Source: Treponema sp. (GTDB lineage Bacteria > Spirochaetota > Spirochaetia > Treponematales > Treponemataceae). Taken from it: 63,015 nt of DNA. Below the pieces are notes generated by a model. It did not search any database, had not been told where the DNA came from, and saw only the letters and a list, made by a program, of their open reading frames with translations. The DNA lies in the NCBI GenBank assembly GCA_017961705.1, contig JAGCWT010000088.1, positions 1-63,015 on the forward strand. The letters run 5' to 3'. Positions 34,055-43,000 of the stretch are shown one piece after another. The position numbers and the translations under genes were made by a program. Positions within the stretch are counted from its first letter, which is position 1. Each line of letters starts with the position of its first letter.

Positions 34055-37012
34055 TTAATCAATTGTCTTTCTCAACGCCATGCGGATTGTCTTTGTTATA
34101 GACGTACCCATCATGTTATCCCAGTGGAATGCAGCAGCTGAGTCGGTTATGGTACCAGTATAAGGAGCACTATCCCATACATGGTTCACATAGGTATTAC
34201 CGTCATAGTTTCCATACCACAAGCCTGTTACATCATCTACACCTGTTGAATTCTTTAAGTACATGACAAGAATCATGTCAACTTTATCCCTGCAATTATA
34301 CCTTGTAGAACCAGGCCCATAAAGGTAGTAACCGTAATTTGTTTCCACAATCGGAACATCATCAGCATTGAGTATTTCCGTGTCAGAACAAGCACCAAGA
34401 GAGACTCTATATCCGTTTGGATTGTCTATCTGGTGGATGAGCGTTGTGTAAGAAATACCGTCTGCCATCTGAACTTCAGCCCTTACAGTAAGTTTAATAC
34501 CGTTGCCACTGTATGTAGCATAAGAACCGTCAGAAGATGGCGTTATGTTTATTTGCCCTTTTGAGACACCGTTAATTTTAAGATAGTAGTGCCAAGCATT
34601 ACTACTGTAAGTTGTATTTGTCCAGTTACCATTGTTTACACCGCTTATGCGGCCCTGGAAGTCCACACCACCGTTGCTAAACTTGAATGAAGTCATGTTG
34701 TCATATTCTGTTGCATCAGGAACAGAGTAGTATCCGTTGGACTGCTTTTCCGTTGCGGCAAGGGTTTCAAGCTGTGAAACCTCAACAGGGAAAGTGTAAG
34801 TTACGGTCTGTGCCGGATTCTTTGCCTGTACAACATAAGTAAGCGTGATGTTTGAATAGTAGCCGTATGTTCCTACAGGAATTGAACAAGCACCGTTTGC
34901 ATCAAGGACAATCTCGCCTATCTTCTTTGCTGGGTACGAAGGAGCCTTAGTTGAGTCAGCAAGAGTTCCTGTAAGACTTGCACTTACACTAACAAAGTAA
35001 TCAGTATCCCATTCAGGTGTTACAACGATGTTGCCTACATAGTTAACGCTTGTCTTAAGGTTCATTTCTGAGTAGTCAACAGTGTAAGGGCTGTACATTT
35101 CCGTAATGTTGTAGTGTTCGCCACTTACAGCATTGCGCTGACCGTACTGGTTCATCTTTATGCCTTTGAGCGGGCTGTTTCCTACAGAATAGTTTCCATC
35201 CACGCCCCTGCCAATATCATCAATACGAATGTGGTTTTCTGTATCAATAATTGTTACGTCATCACCAACATCTACGTTGTCATCAGCCTTTACGATTACT
35301 GTACCTGTTGCAAGTTTGTCACTGTCTGTTGTTACAACGGTTATTTCTCCAGTAACATCGCCTGTTGCAGTTATAAAGCCGCCGTCAACAGAGTCAAGGT
35401 CTATACCTTTTTCTGCAGATGGGCTTCCGATTGTAGGATCACCGCTTATGTTTACAGAGGATTCACCTGTAACTTTATCCTTGTTACCACTAACTTCTGT
35501 TACGCTTCCGCCAGAAATGTTGATTACAGAATCACCCTCGGTTGTACCAGACTGACTTCCGCCGATTACTTTTCCAACAGTACCACCGTTAATTTCTACA
35601 ACAGTGTCTCCGTTAACAGTGCCAGATTTGTTTCCACCGTATACAGTACCAATTGTACCGCCGTTGATTTCTACGTTTGTATTGGAAACACTACCGCTTC
35701 CGTTACCACCGTAAACTGCAGCAAGATTTCCGTCATTTACAGTAACGCTTGTGTCTCCGCTGTAGTTTCCGCCCTGGCTTCCACCGTATACAGTCCATCC
35801 TGTAAAGTCAATTGGGTTGCCGTTGTCATCAAGAATAACTTCATCTTCGTCCGCAACACCGTCCTGATCTTCATCAAAGTATATTCTGGTCGCGCTGCCC
35901 TCTTTCTGTACGATAAGAGAAGCTCCGTTTGCAGAGATTGTCTTTGTTGTGGTGTTCATCTCGTAGCCCCACTTTGCGTAGAGAATTTTACTGCCTGTAC
36001 TTCCAGCAGCAATTTTTACGAGTTTGCTTCCACTGTAGTTGTTGGATTCGTACCAACCTGCAAATGTTGCACCTTTTTTGCTAACAACTGGAGAGGTTGC
36101 AAGCAGAACATCACCGTCGTATGGGCTGTATTTTCCCTGAAGAGTACCAGGCAAAGTACCACCAATGTCATAGTAGGTTATAGAATAAAGCGACATAAGG
36201 TCAGAAACTCTGCGGATTGCTGTAGACTCAAGACCTGTTGCAATGCGAACATATTCCGTGTATGTCTGTGTAAAGTTTTTGCCGTCACCACTCATATAGA
36301 ACTTAAACGTCAAGATGTAATTTCCGTTTGCAGGTTCTATTTCATATGTAACGCTCTTAAAATTGCTATCCACAGTATTTTGTGTAAGTGGTCCACCTTC
36401 TGCACTTCTCCAATTAGTTCCGTCAAGAGGTTCAAGTGCGGCTGTTACCTTGGTTACTGTATAAAGACCTGTGTTAATCGGGTATTCAAGCAAAACTTTA
36501 AGGACACCGTTTCCGTTTGCTTCTGCAAGTGTGCCAAAGTTGAGCCTGTTGCCGCCGCTTCTAACCTGCTGCTCTTCTATGCTCTTCAGCAAAACAGGAA
36601 CATAGTTGTCGCCGGATTTTACGAATGCTGTAACAGTAAAGTTCCAAGAGCCTGTTGTAAGTTCAATTGTGTTGCGGGAAATGTCTGCAAGCATGAGTGT
36701 GTATGCGCTTCCTGCATCGCTTGAGTCCCAAGTGCCAAGTTCTACTTCTGCTGGCTCTTCTGCATCAAGGGCTGTGCCACGGAGTACAAAGCGGTCAATA
36801 GAAGTTGCAAGGTCAAAGCTGCTGTTTGGCAAGATTGTGCGTCCGTTGCCAAAAGAGATGGAAGAGAGATATGCCCTTCCGTTGTTTGAAGAAGAAGCTT
36901 CATCGCGGTCAGAAACGCCATTTACGCCTGAACACGCAACCAAAGCTGCACAAACAAGAAGAGAAGCTGCCTTAAATATATTGTTAAAAAGATTTGTCTT
37001 AAGCATTTTCAT
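34055..37012 (-). CDS. Large lipoprotein with InlB-type repeat and glycine-rich repeat array
   Basis: A 985-aa lipoprotein with lipobox 'LVAC' (Cys27). Regions in order: a beta domain to about residue 280 ('AYLSSISFGNGRTILPNSSF'), an InlB B-type repeat ('SITYYDIGGTLPGTLQGKYS' to 'FAGWYESNNYSG'), then about six short glycine/asparagine repeats ('VEINGGTIGTVYGGNKSG', 'VINISGGSVTEVSG') that look like a right-handed beta-solenoid. The C-terminal half is different from its relatives and has no lectin-like domain. It is cotranscribed with the small lipoprotein at 37024-37449 (11-nt gap with GGAGG). Probably a surface adhesin or carbohydrate binder. Confidence 0.8.
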   Translation of the reverse strand: MKMLKTNLFNNIFKAASLLVCAALVACSGVNGVSDRDEASSSNNGRAYLSSISFGNGRTILPNSSFDLATSIDRFVLRGTALDAEEPAEVELGTWDSSDAGSAYTLMLADISRNTIELTTGSWNFTVTAFVKSGDNYVPVLLKSIEEQQVRSGGNRLNFGTLAEANGNGVLKVLLEYPINTGLYTVTKVTAALEPLDGTNWRSAEGGPLTQNTVDSNFKSVTYEIEPANGNYILTFKFYMSGDGKNFTQTYTEYVRIATGLESTAIRRVSDLMSLYSITYYDIGGTLPGTLQGKYSPYDGDVLLATSPVVSKKGATFAGWYESNNYSGSKLVKIAAGSTGSKILYAKWGYEMNTTTKTISANGASLIVQKEGSATRIYFDEDQDGVADEDEVILDDNGNPIDFTGWTVYGGSQGGNYSGDTSVTVNDGNLAAVYGGNGSGSVSNTNVEINGGTIGTVYGGNKSGTVNGDTVVEINGGTVGKVIGGSQSGTTEGDSVINISGGSVTEVSGNKDKVTGESSVNISGDPTIGSPSAEKGIDLDSVDGGFITATGDVTGEITVVTTDSDKLATGTVIVKADDNVDVGDDVTIIDTENHIRIDDIGRGVDGNYSVGNSPLKGIKMNQYGQRNAVSGEHYNITEMYSPYTVDYSEMNLKTSVNYVGNIVVTPEWDTDYFVSVSASLTGTLADSTKAPSYPAKKIGEIVLDANGACSIPVGTYGYYSNITLTYVVQAKNPAQTVTYTFPVEVSQLETLAATEKQSNGYYSVPDATEYDNMTSFKFSNGGVDFQGRISGVNNGNWTNTTYSSNAWHYYLKINGVSKGQINITPSSDGSYATYSGNGIKLTVRAEVQMADGISYTTLIHQIDNPNGYRVSLGACSDTEILNADDVPIVETNYGYYLYGPGSTRYNCRDKVDMILVMYLKNSTGVDDVTGLWYGNYDGNTYVNHVWDSAPYTGTITDSAAAFHWDNMMGTSITKTIRMALRKTID

Positions 37013-37023
37013 AACGCACCTCC

Positions 37024-37449
37024 TTAGTTAGCCGTAAAGATAAACGACTTTGAATCACCTACGTAATTGTCACCGTCTTTAATGATAAGCATGAGCTGGT
37101 GACTTCCAGATGAAGAAGCTGTGTATGCAAATGAATTTTCATTAACATTTCGGTTTACACCGTCAACGTACCAAGTATAGGCTACATCTTCAGATGCAGG
37201 TGAATAAGAAGTTCTGAATGTAACAGGTGTGCCAACAGTAAGGCTAGATGAGGATGAAGTAATGTTAAGATTTACATCTCTGTAAGATGGTGCAGTCATG
37301 TTCAGAACAGAGTTTTCATTCCGAACTGGAGCAGCAGGCTCGCTGTAATCGCTGCCACCGCCGCCTCCTCCACCACCGCAAGATGCGATAAGAAGAGCAA
37401 AAGTAAAAACAGTCACAAAACTGACCAAATTCAAAAGTAGCTTTTTCAT
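37024..37449 (-). CDS. Small lipoprotein with a PKD/Ig-like domain
   Basis: A 141-aa lipoprotein: lipobox 'LIASC' (Cys24), Gly8 run, short linker, then one Ig/PKD-like domain. Signs of the fold are 'TSYSPASEDVAYTWYVDGVN' and 'SGSHQLMLIIKDGDNYVGDS'. The start at 37449 follows the conserved leader element (GGGAGGGAAAGGAGG). It heads a two-gene operon with the 985-aa lipoprotein. The same small-plus-large pair occurs at 53617-50022. Confidence 0.8.
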   Translation of the reverse strand: MKKLLLNLVSFVTVFTFALLIASCGGGGGGGGSDYSEPAAPVRNENSVLNMTAPSYRDVNLNITSSSSSLTVGTPVTFRTSYSPASEDVAYTWYVDGVNRNVNENSFAYTASSSGSHQLMLIIKDGDNYVGDSKSFIFTAN

Positions 37450-37718
37450 ATGCCAACCTCCTTTCCCTCCCGGGATGAAAAAAGCCGACACTTTTTAAAT
37501 TAAAAAAAACGAATTAACAATCTACTTTCGAAATTTGGTATTACAGTTCTATCTGTCTTTATAATACGGCATAAACTTTTAAAAGTCAAGTAAAAATCTC
37601 TAAAAAATCAAAAAAATTTAAAATAAATGCCCAAAAACTCCATTTCTTCTATAAAATTTCTTCAAATTGAAGGAAAAAGTGAATTAATTCCAGTGTAAAG
37701 CAGATAGATGGTGGAAGA

Positions 37719-37744
37719 GACCCTGAAACGAGTTCAGGGTGACA
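37719..37744. repeat. Extragenic palindrome, family A-like
   Basis: CCCTGAA and TTCAGGG arms around 'acgag', followed by 'tgaca' and short direct repeats of 'agttaagttcag'. It lies after the gene at 37800-38579 on the minus strand. Confidence 0.6.
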
Positions 37745-37799
37745 ATTAAGTTCAGGTGACAGTTAAGTTCAGCGGAACAGTTAATTGTTATTTGCCATA

Positions 37800-38579
37800 C
37801 TAGTTTGAAACTTCGCTTATAAGGGTGTCTTTGTATTTTGTTCCGGGGTAAACGGAAAGAATTTTTATTGCAAGAAAAGTTCCTGACTGGCTAAGTTCAT
37901 AGGGATCAAGTTTTTTGAATTCTTCTGAATCAATTTCCTTGTATTCATCCAGATTGAGCTTTTGCCAGCCGTTTACGTCTTTTAGGGTGAGCGTCTTTTC
38001 TCCGACAACTTTCATCTTGTAGTTGGGGCTGTTAACGGAATGTCCTATTACTTCCCCCTGAATAACAAAGACTTTTATATCTTTGGGGCGGTTGTTTTCT
38101 TTCCAAAGTTTTTCGCTTTTGCCAAATCCGCTCCAGATTCTTACGGGTCTTTTTACGTCAACCCAAGCTATTACCACTTCCCCAATGCCATCGTCTGATT
38201 TTCCTTCGCACCAGGCAGTGTCCGTCTTGCCGTCAAAACATTTGCCGGGGCCGTACATCTCTGTCCAGCTGTCGTAGCGGTTCTTGTTTGCCCAGTCAAT
38301 TTCGCTTTCGTCCCAAGAGTTGCCGTTTTCGTCCTTTTCGTTTGCCATTAGCGTTCTTGGCGGATTTCCTTCTGCCGGAAGCCATGAACTTGCCAGAACA
38401 GCATCGTATTTTCCGCCAAAGCAGGGATAGTATTCTTTTTCCAGCGTGTCCCCCACCTTCATTTTCTTAAGTGAAAGATTCCAGTCGGACTGCTCCAGCG
38501 CCCCTTTTGTCCAAAGCTGAGCAAAGACCGCATTGCTGACGATTGCCGTTATTAAAATAGAAACAATTGCTTTTTTCAT
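37800..38579 (-). CDS. Secreted protein with an NADase-type glycan-binding-like domain
   Basis: A 259-aa exported protein with signal peptide 'IVSILITAIVSNAVFAQ'. From about residue 55 it shows the discoidin-like pattern: 'VLASSWLPAEG', 'KCFDGKTDTAWCEGKSDDGI', 'GEVVIAWVDVKRPVRIWSGF', 'NNRPKDIKVFVI' and the end 'YPGTKYKDTLISEV'. This matches the NADase-type glycan-binding fold, also seen in the cassette-like protein at 26329-27150. No catalytic domain is attached. Start ATG 38579 has GGCGG upstream; the longer open frame lies in repeat DNA. Confidence 0.75.
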   Translation of the reverse strand: MKKAIVSILITAIVSNAVFAQLWTKGALEQSDWNLSLKKMKVGDTLEKEYYPCFGGKYDAVLASSWLPAEGNPPRTLMANEKDENGNSWDESEIDWANKNRYDSWTEMYGPGKCFDGKTDTAWCEGKSDDGIGEVVIAWVDVKRPVRIWSGFGKSEKLWKENNRPKDIKVFVIQGEVIGHSVNSPNYKMKVVGEKTLTLKDVNGWQKLNLDEYKEIDSEEFKKLDPYELSQSGTFLAIKILSVYPGTKYKDTLISEVSN

Positions 38580-38672
38580 TTTTCCGCCTATGTGCTTAAA
38601 TAATTTACAAGTATATACCATATAAATGGTCAATTTCAATGTCGAGGTTTTGGGTGGCAGCATCTCTTGTGC

Positions 38673-38794
38673 AAATAAAACATTCAAAATGAGGCAGTGG
38701 GACGTAGGAAAAAAGCAAGGAGGGACCCTTTAGGGAGGATTCCTTGATTTTTTCCGTTACTGGGACCCGCTGACTCATTTTGAGTGTTTTATTT
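38673..38794. repeat. Fold-back element with 21-bp inverted ends
   Basis: Left arm 38673-38693 and right arm 38774-38794 are inverted copies with a single mismatch (aaataaaac-attcaaaatgag type). A second inner pair, 'ggaaaaaagcaagga' and 'tccttgattttttcc', is also inverted. The RNA or single strand would form one long hairpin. Confidence 0.75.
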
Positions 38795-38800
38795 GACGTT

Positions 38801-39029
38801 TCATGCTGCCAAACAATATTGAGCCATGGAGGGCGACTTAACAGCATGCAGAATTGCATAGCAATTCTGCAACCATCAAAAAATCCATGGATGGATTTTT
38901 TGATGCGACCTACGCCGCCGTGGAGGCCCTTTAGTCCCGCGCAAGCGGGATGACCGTTAGGGAAGGCCGGAAGGGCGGTGACGCAAAGGCCTGTCTGTCG
39001 AATTAGCCAAAAAGCAAAATGGTAGAGCA
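38801..39029. repeat. Composite intergenic repeat, family D
   Basis: Starts 'tcatgctgccaaacaatatt', contains stems gcagaattgc/gcaattctgc and tcaaaaaatcc/ggattttttga, a 'gtcccgcgcaagcgggat' hairpin and 'ggcggtgacgc', and ends 'aaaatggtagagca'. It has the same order and ends as 21903-22153. Nothing coding is seen in 38580-39224. Confidence 0.7.
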
Positions 39030-39224
39030 GAAAAAAGTTCCGTCCAAAAAATCTCCAAAATATAGAATAAATTTCAAAAAAAACTTAAAAAAGGCATTTT
39101 TCTTGCCGAATTTGAATTTGCATGTTAAGATATTTTTAGAAAGGAAAGAAATGTGGCAAGCCCACGCTTTTTGTTTATCAACTTCATATTTAAAAAACTA
39201 GACACTTTTTTTAAGGAGTTATTT

Positions 39225-40079
39225 ATGAATGTTTCGCATAAAGCAACAGCGCGGCTACTTGTGGCTTTCTTTTTTATGCTTGCATCAGCTGTTTTTGCGT
39301 GGACACAAGATTCAGGCAGCAGTGAAAATCAAACCGGCAGTAATCACTATAGTGATATAGAAGCGATTATCAGCAGAGGCGAACTAAGGGTTGCAATTAC
39401 GGAGGTGGATCAGCCGCCTTTCTATTTTATGGACAAAAACGGTAAGCTTTCGGGCTACGATATAGACCTTGCCAACAAAATGGCAGAGGAACTTGGCGTT
39501 AAGCTTGTAATCACAAGGGATGCCCCCACTTTTAACGACCTTATTCCGCTTATTTCTTCCGGAAAAGCAGACCTTGCAATTTCAAAACTTAGCCGTACAT
39601 TGACCCGCTCAAAATTCGTTAAGTTTTCAACCCCATACATGACATTCCGCCAGGGCATTCTTTTTAACCGCCTGCAGCTTGCAAAAGTGGCTTCTGAAGA
39701 TTCCGTGAACCAGTTTGTTCGCAATTACACAGGAACAATCGGTGTTATTGCAAAGTCATCATACGCAAATTACGCTAAGGAAAACTTTCCCAAGGCTACC
39801 GCAACCGAATATCCTTCCTGGAACGCCGCAGTGGATGCCCTTACGCGTGGAGAGGTGCTTTCTGTTTACCGCGACGAGCTAGAAATAAAGAGGGTTCTAG
39901 CATCCGTTCCAAACAGTGCCCTTCTCTTTAAGCCCATCTACTTCCGAGACCTTACTGACCCCATAGCGATTGCAGTCAAAAGCAGCAATACCCAGCTTCT
40001 CTACTGGGTAAACATATTCTTGGAAAATCAGCCCAAAATGACTGCGGACCAAGTTCTTGAAAAATACGCAAATAAATAA
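39225..40079 (+). CDS. Periplasmic solute-binding protein (family 3) serving a symporter-type receptor
   Basis: A 284-aa exported binding protein. The signal peptide is 'LVAFFFMLASAVFAWTQ'; no lipobox Cys is present. The SBP_bac_3 core is clear: 'RGELRVAITEVDQPPFYFMD', 'GYDIDLANKMAEELGV', 'FNDLIPLISSGKADLAISKL' and 'SKFVKFSTPYMTFRQGILFN'. AAGGAG lies before the ATG. No ABC permease or ATPase is near. Instead it is 9 nt upstream of the symporter-cyclase fusion gene, so it most likely delivers its ligand to that protein. An acidic amino acid is a reasonable guess because a racemase gene follows. Confidence 0.87.
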   Translation: MNVSHKATARLLVAFFFMLASAVFAWTQDSGSSENQTGSNHYSDIEAIISRGELRVAITEVDQPPFYFMDKNGKLSGYDIDLANKMAEELGVKLVITRDAPTFNDLIPLISSGKADLAISKLSRTLTRSKFVKFSTPYMTFRQGILFNRLQLAKVASEDSVNQFVRNYTGTIGVIAKSSYANYAKENFPKATATEYPSWNAAVDALTRGEVLSVYRDELEIKRVLASVPNSALLFKPIYFRDLTDPIAIAVKSSNTQLLYWVNIFLENQPKMTADQVLEKYANK

Positions 40080-40088
40080 GAGGTATAT

Positions 40089-43000
40089 ATGGTTGGCAAA
40101 ATCCTCAAAAATCCTGTAACTATACTTATTGCCGTAGTACTCGGCATTCTGTTTGGCTTTTACGAAAAAAACATAGCTTTGTCCTGGGGCATAATCGGAG
40201 ACGTTTACCTTAACCTCTTCCAGATGACGGTTATCCCAATCCTTGTAACTTCCATTGTGGCAAGCCTTGCCATGTTGATGAAGGACGCAAACGCAAGGTC
40301 CCACATTACAAAGATTCTTCTTGCCTTTATGCTTATGCTTATGGCTACGGCAGTCTTTGGAACTCTTGCCGGTGTGCTAAGCCGCCCGGGAAAAGACCTT
40401 GGGGAACAAACTACGGCGGTTCTTGACCAGATAATCAAGACTTCTTCGGACAACTCAAAAGACGAGATTGCCCTTTACGACCCTTCAAGCGACACCAGCA
40501 CCAACAAGTCTTCTTTGGTAGACTTCTTTGCAAACATTGTTCCTTCCAACATCTTTAAGTCTTTTAGCAACGGCTCAATCCTGCAGCTTGTTTTCTTTAG
40601 CATCATCTTTGGCGTTGCAATAGGCTTCTTGAGTGAATCTTCATCGCTAAGGCTTATAAACGGCGTTGTCTCGCTAAAGGAATCTTTCCAAAAGCTTATC
40701 AACTGGACAATGTACGGGCTTCCGATTGGCCTTGTCTTTTTGATGGGTAAGCAGATTGCCCAGGTAGGTGTAGAAATACTCCTTGCCATGGTAAAATTCA
40801 TCGTGGTATTTTATGCGGCTGGTCTTGCCGCCATGCTTGTATGTACAATCATTATATGGATTAGGTCTGGAATAAAAAATCCGTTTACGGTTTTAAAGAA
40901 GGTAATGGATCCAATCATAATCTGTTTTGCAACCAGAAACAGCTTTGCTTCCCTTCCTTCTTCAGTAACAGCCCTTAAGAACCTTGGGCTTAGCGAAAAC
41001 ACGGTTGACCTTGTATTCCCGCTTGGCGTAACAATCCTGCGCTTTGGAAACATAATGTACTTTGCCCTTGCAGCTTGTTTTGTTGCCCAGATATACGATG
41101 CAACGCTTTCGTTTCCTTCAATGCTTCTGATTGTGGTAGGCTCACTTCTTGCCGGAACTGCTACAGCTGGAGCTTCGGGGCTTCTTACCCTGCCAATGAT
41201 TTCTCTTATCCTTGACCCGCTTGGCCTTCCTGTGGAATCCATACTTGTTGTCTTTATGGCAATCGATTCCCTTATAGACCCAATGCGCACACTTCTTATT
41301 GTATACATAAACATTGCAACTACGGCTGTTGTGGCAAGCAGAGAAACAGAAGAAGAGCGCAACGCAAAAACAAAGATGCGTCTTGCTGCAAACCGTGGGG
41401 ACGAAATACTTCTGGAGCAGGGAAGCGATTCGTCTGCTTCTGAGCTACCAGACTTTAGCGCAGACATTCAGGCTGTAAAGATTCAGAGCCAGGCAGCATA
41501 CTCCACCGTAAAACTTCCGGAAATTTCCACAACTGCGGTTATGGACGACAGCCCGGACTTTGAAGACACTTCAAGCCTATCACCAGAAAATGGCATTAAC
41601 ACCGCCCAGCAAATTGCCTCTGCGGGAACACCTGCCTACCAGTCAAAGGTAGCAACAATAACCCCGTCTTCAAGAACCACAAGAAAAGAAAACCTTACCA
41701 CAGCCCTGCCCGGCGGCATAAAGATAAAAATCCGCGACGCTCTTGTTCTTATAAATACCGTCCTGCTCATACTTACGGCAACGGTAATCATCCGCATAAA
41801 TTCCCACGGTACACAGGATTCCGTATATTCAGTTTCCACAAAGCTTGTAACAGAAATCCTCAAATCTGTAGACACAAAGATTCAGGCCTACTACACACCG
41901 GCAGACCAGGCAATACACAACATCTCTTTCCACTACTGGAACGAAGACCGCTTCCACTTTAAGTACAACAACGAAGCTGCCCTTGACTACTTTATGGAAC
42001 TTTTGCAGACCCACAAGGAATTTGCAATGGTATACTTTGGAGACACAAAGGGCAACCTTATAATGGGAAGACGCATGCCGGACGGTACGCTAACCCGCCG
42101 CTACATAACAAGGACGGAAGATTCCGTAATAACAAAATACATCCACGAAAACAAAGCCTTTAACGCATCATTCCCAACAACGGAAGAAAGCCTGGAATCC
42201 GGCTACGACCCAAGAACAAGAGGCTGGTACAAAAAAGCCGTAGCCCAAAAGAAAGCCGTATGGACAAACGTCTACATCTTTGCAACAGACAACATGCCGG
42301 GCTTCTCCTGCGCAGCTCCAATCTACAGTAACGACGGAGAACTGGAAGGCGTTGCATGTATAGACATTGGAATCCGCGACCTTTCGCTCTATCTGGGCGG
42401 CATTTCCACAACAGAAAATTCAAGGCTCTTCATCTACGACCAGGACAACCAGATAATAGCAAAACCGCTAAAGGCAGAAGACCCGCTGGACGTGCTGCTT
42501 AACGTATACCCCGGAGCAGACGGAAGCAATTCCTACAGCATGAAGAAGGTAACAGACGAAGCAGAACCAATAATTGCAGAAGCATTCAAAAAAAGTGCAG
42601 GCCGCGTCAACACGGAAGGCATATATTCATTCGACCTGAACGGAAACAACTACTTCTGTAAGATAGACTCCATGCCTCTTGACCAGGATCTTTCCTTTAA
42701 CGTAGGAATGATTGTTCCAGACAATGACATTATGGGTATTGTCTACAAGAACAACAGGACTGGTCTTATAATCTCCCTAATAGTAATAATAGTGGCAATA
42801 ATCATCTCCATACTTATGTCTTCTCTCATTTCAAAACCAATGAAGATTCTTTCTACGGAAATGAATGACATCAAGGAACTGGATATAGACGACGGCGAAG
42901 TAAACATCAATTCCGGCATAAAAGAAATAGACAACATGGTTGACTCTTTCCAGGGCATGAAGCAGGGACTTATAAACTTTAAGAAATACGTTCCTTCAGA

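Noticed and set aside
35114..36724. A 536-codon open frame on the plus strand
   Set aside because: It lies antisense within the 985-aa lipoprotein gene, is rich in Cys and Val because it reads the complement of Gly/Asn/Thr-rich repeats, and has no domain or ribosome site.
40811..41467. A 218-codon open frame on the minus strand
   Set aside because: It is the antisense shadow of the symporter domain, which is clearly the coding strand.
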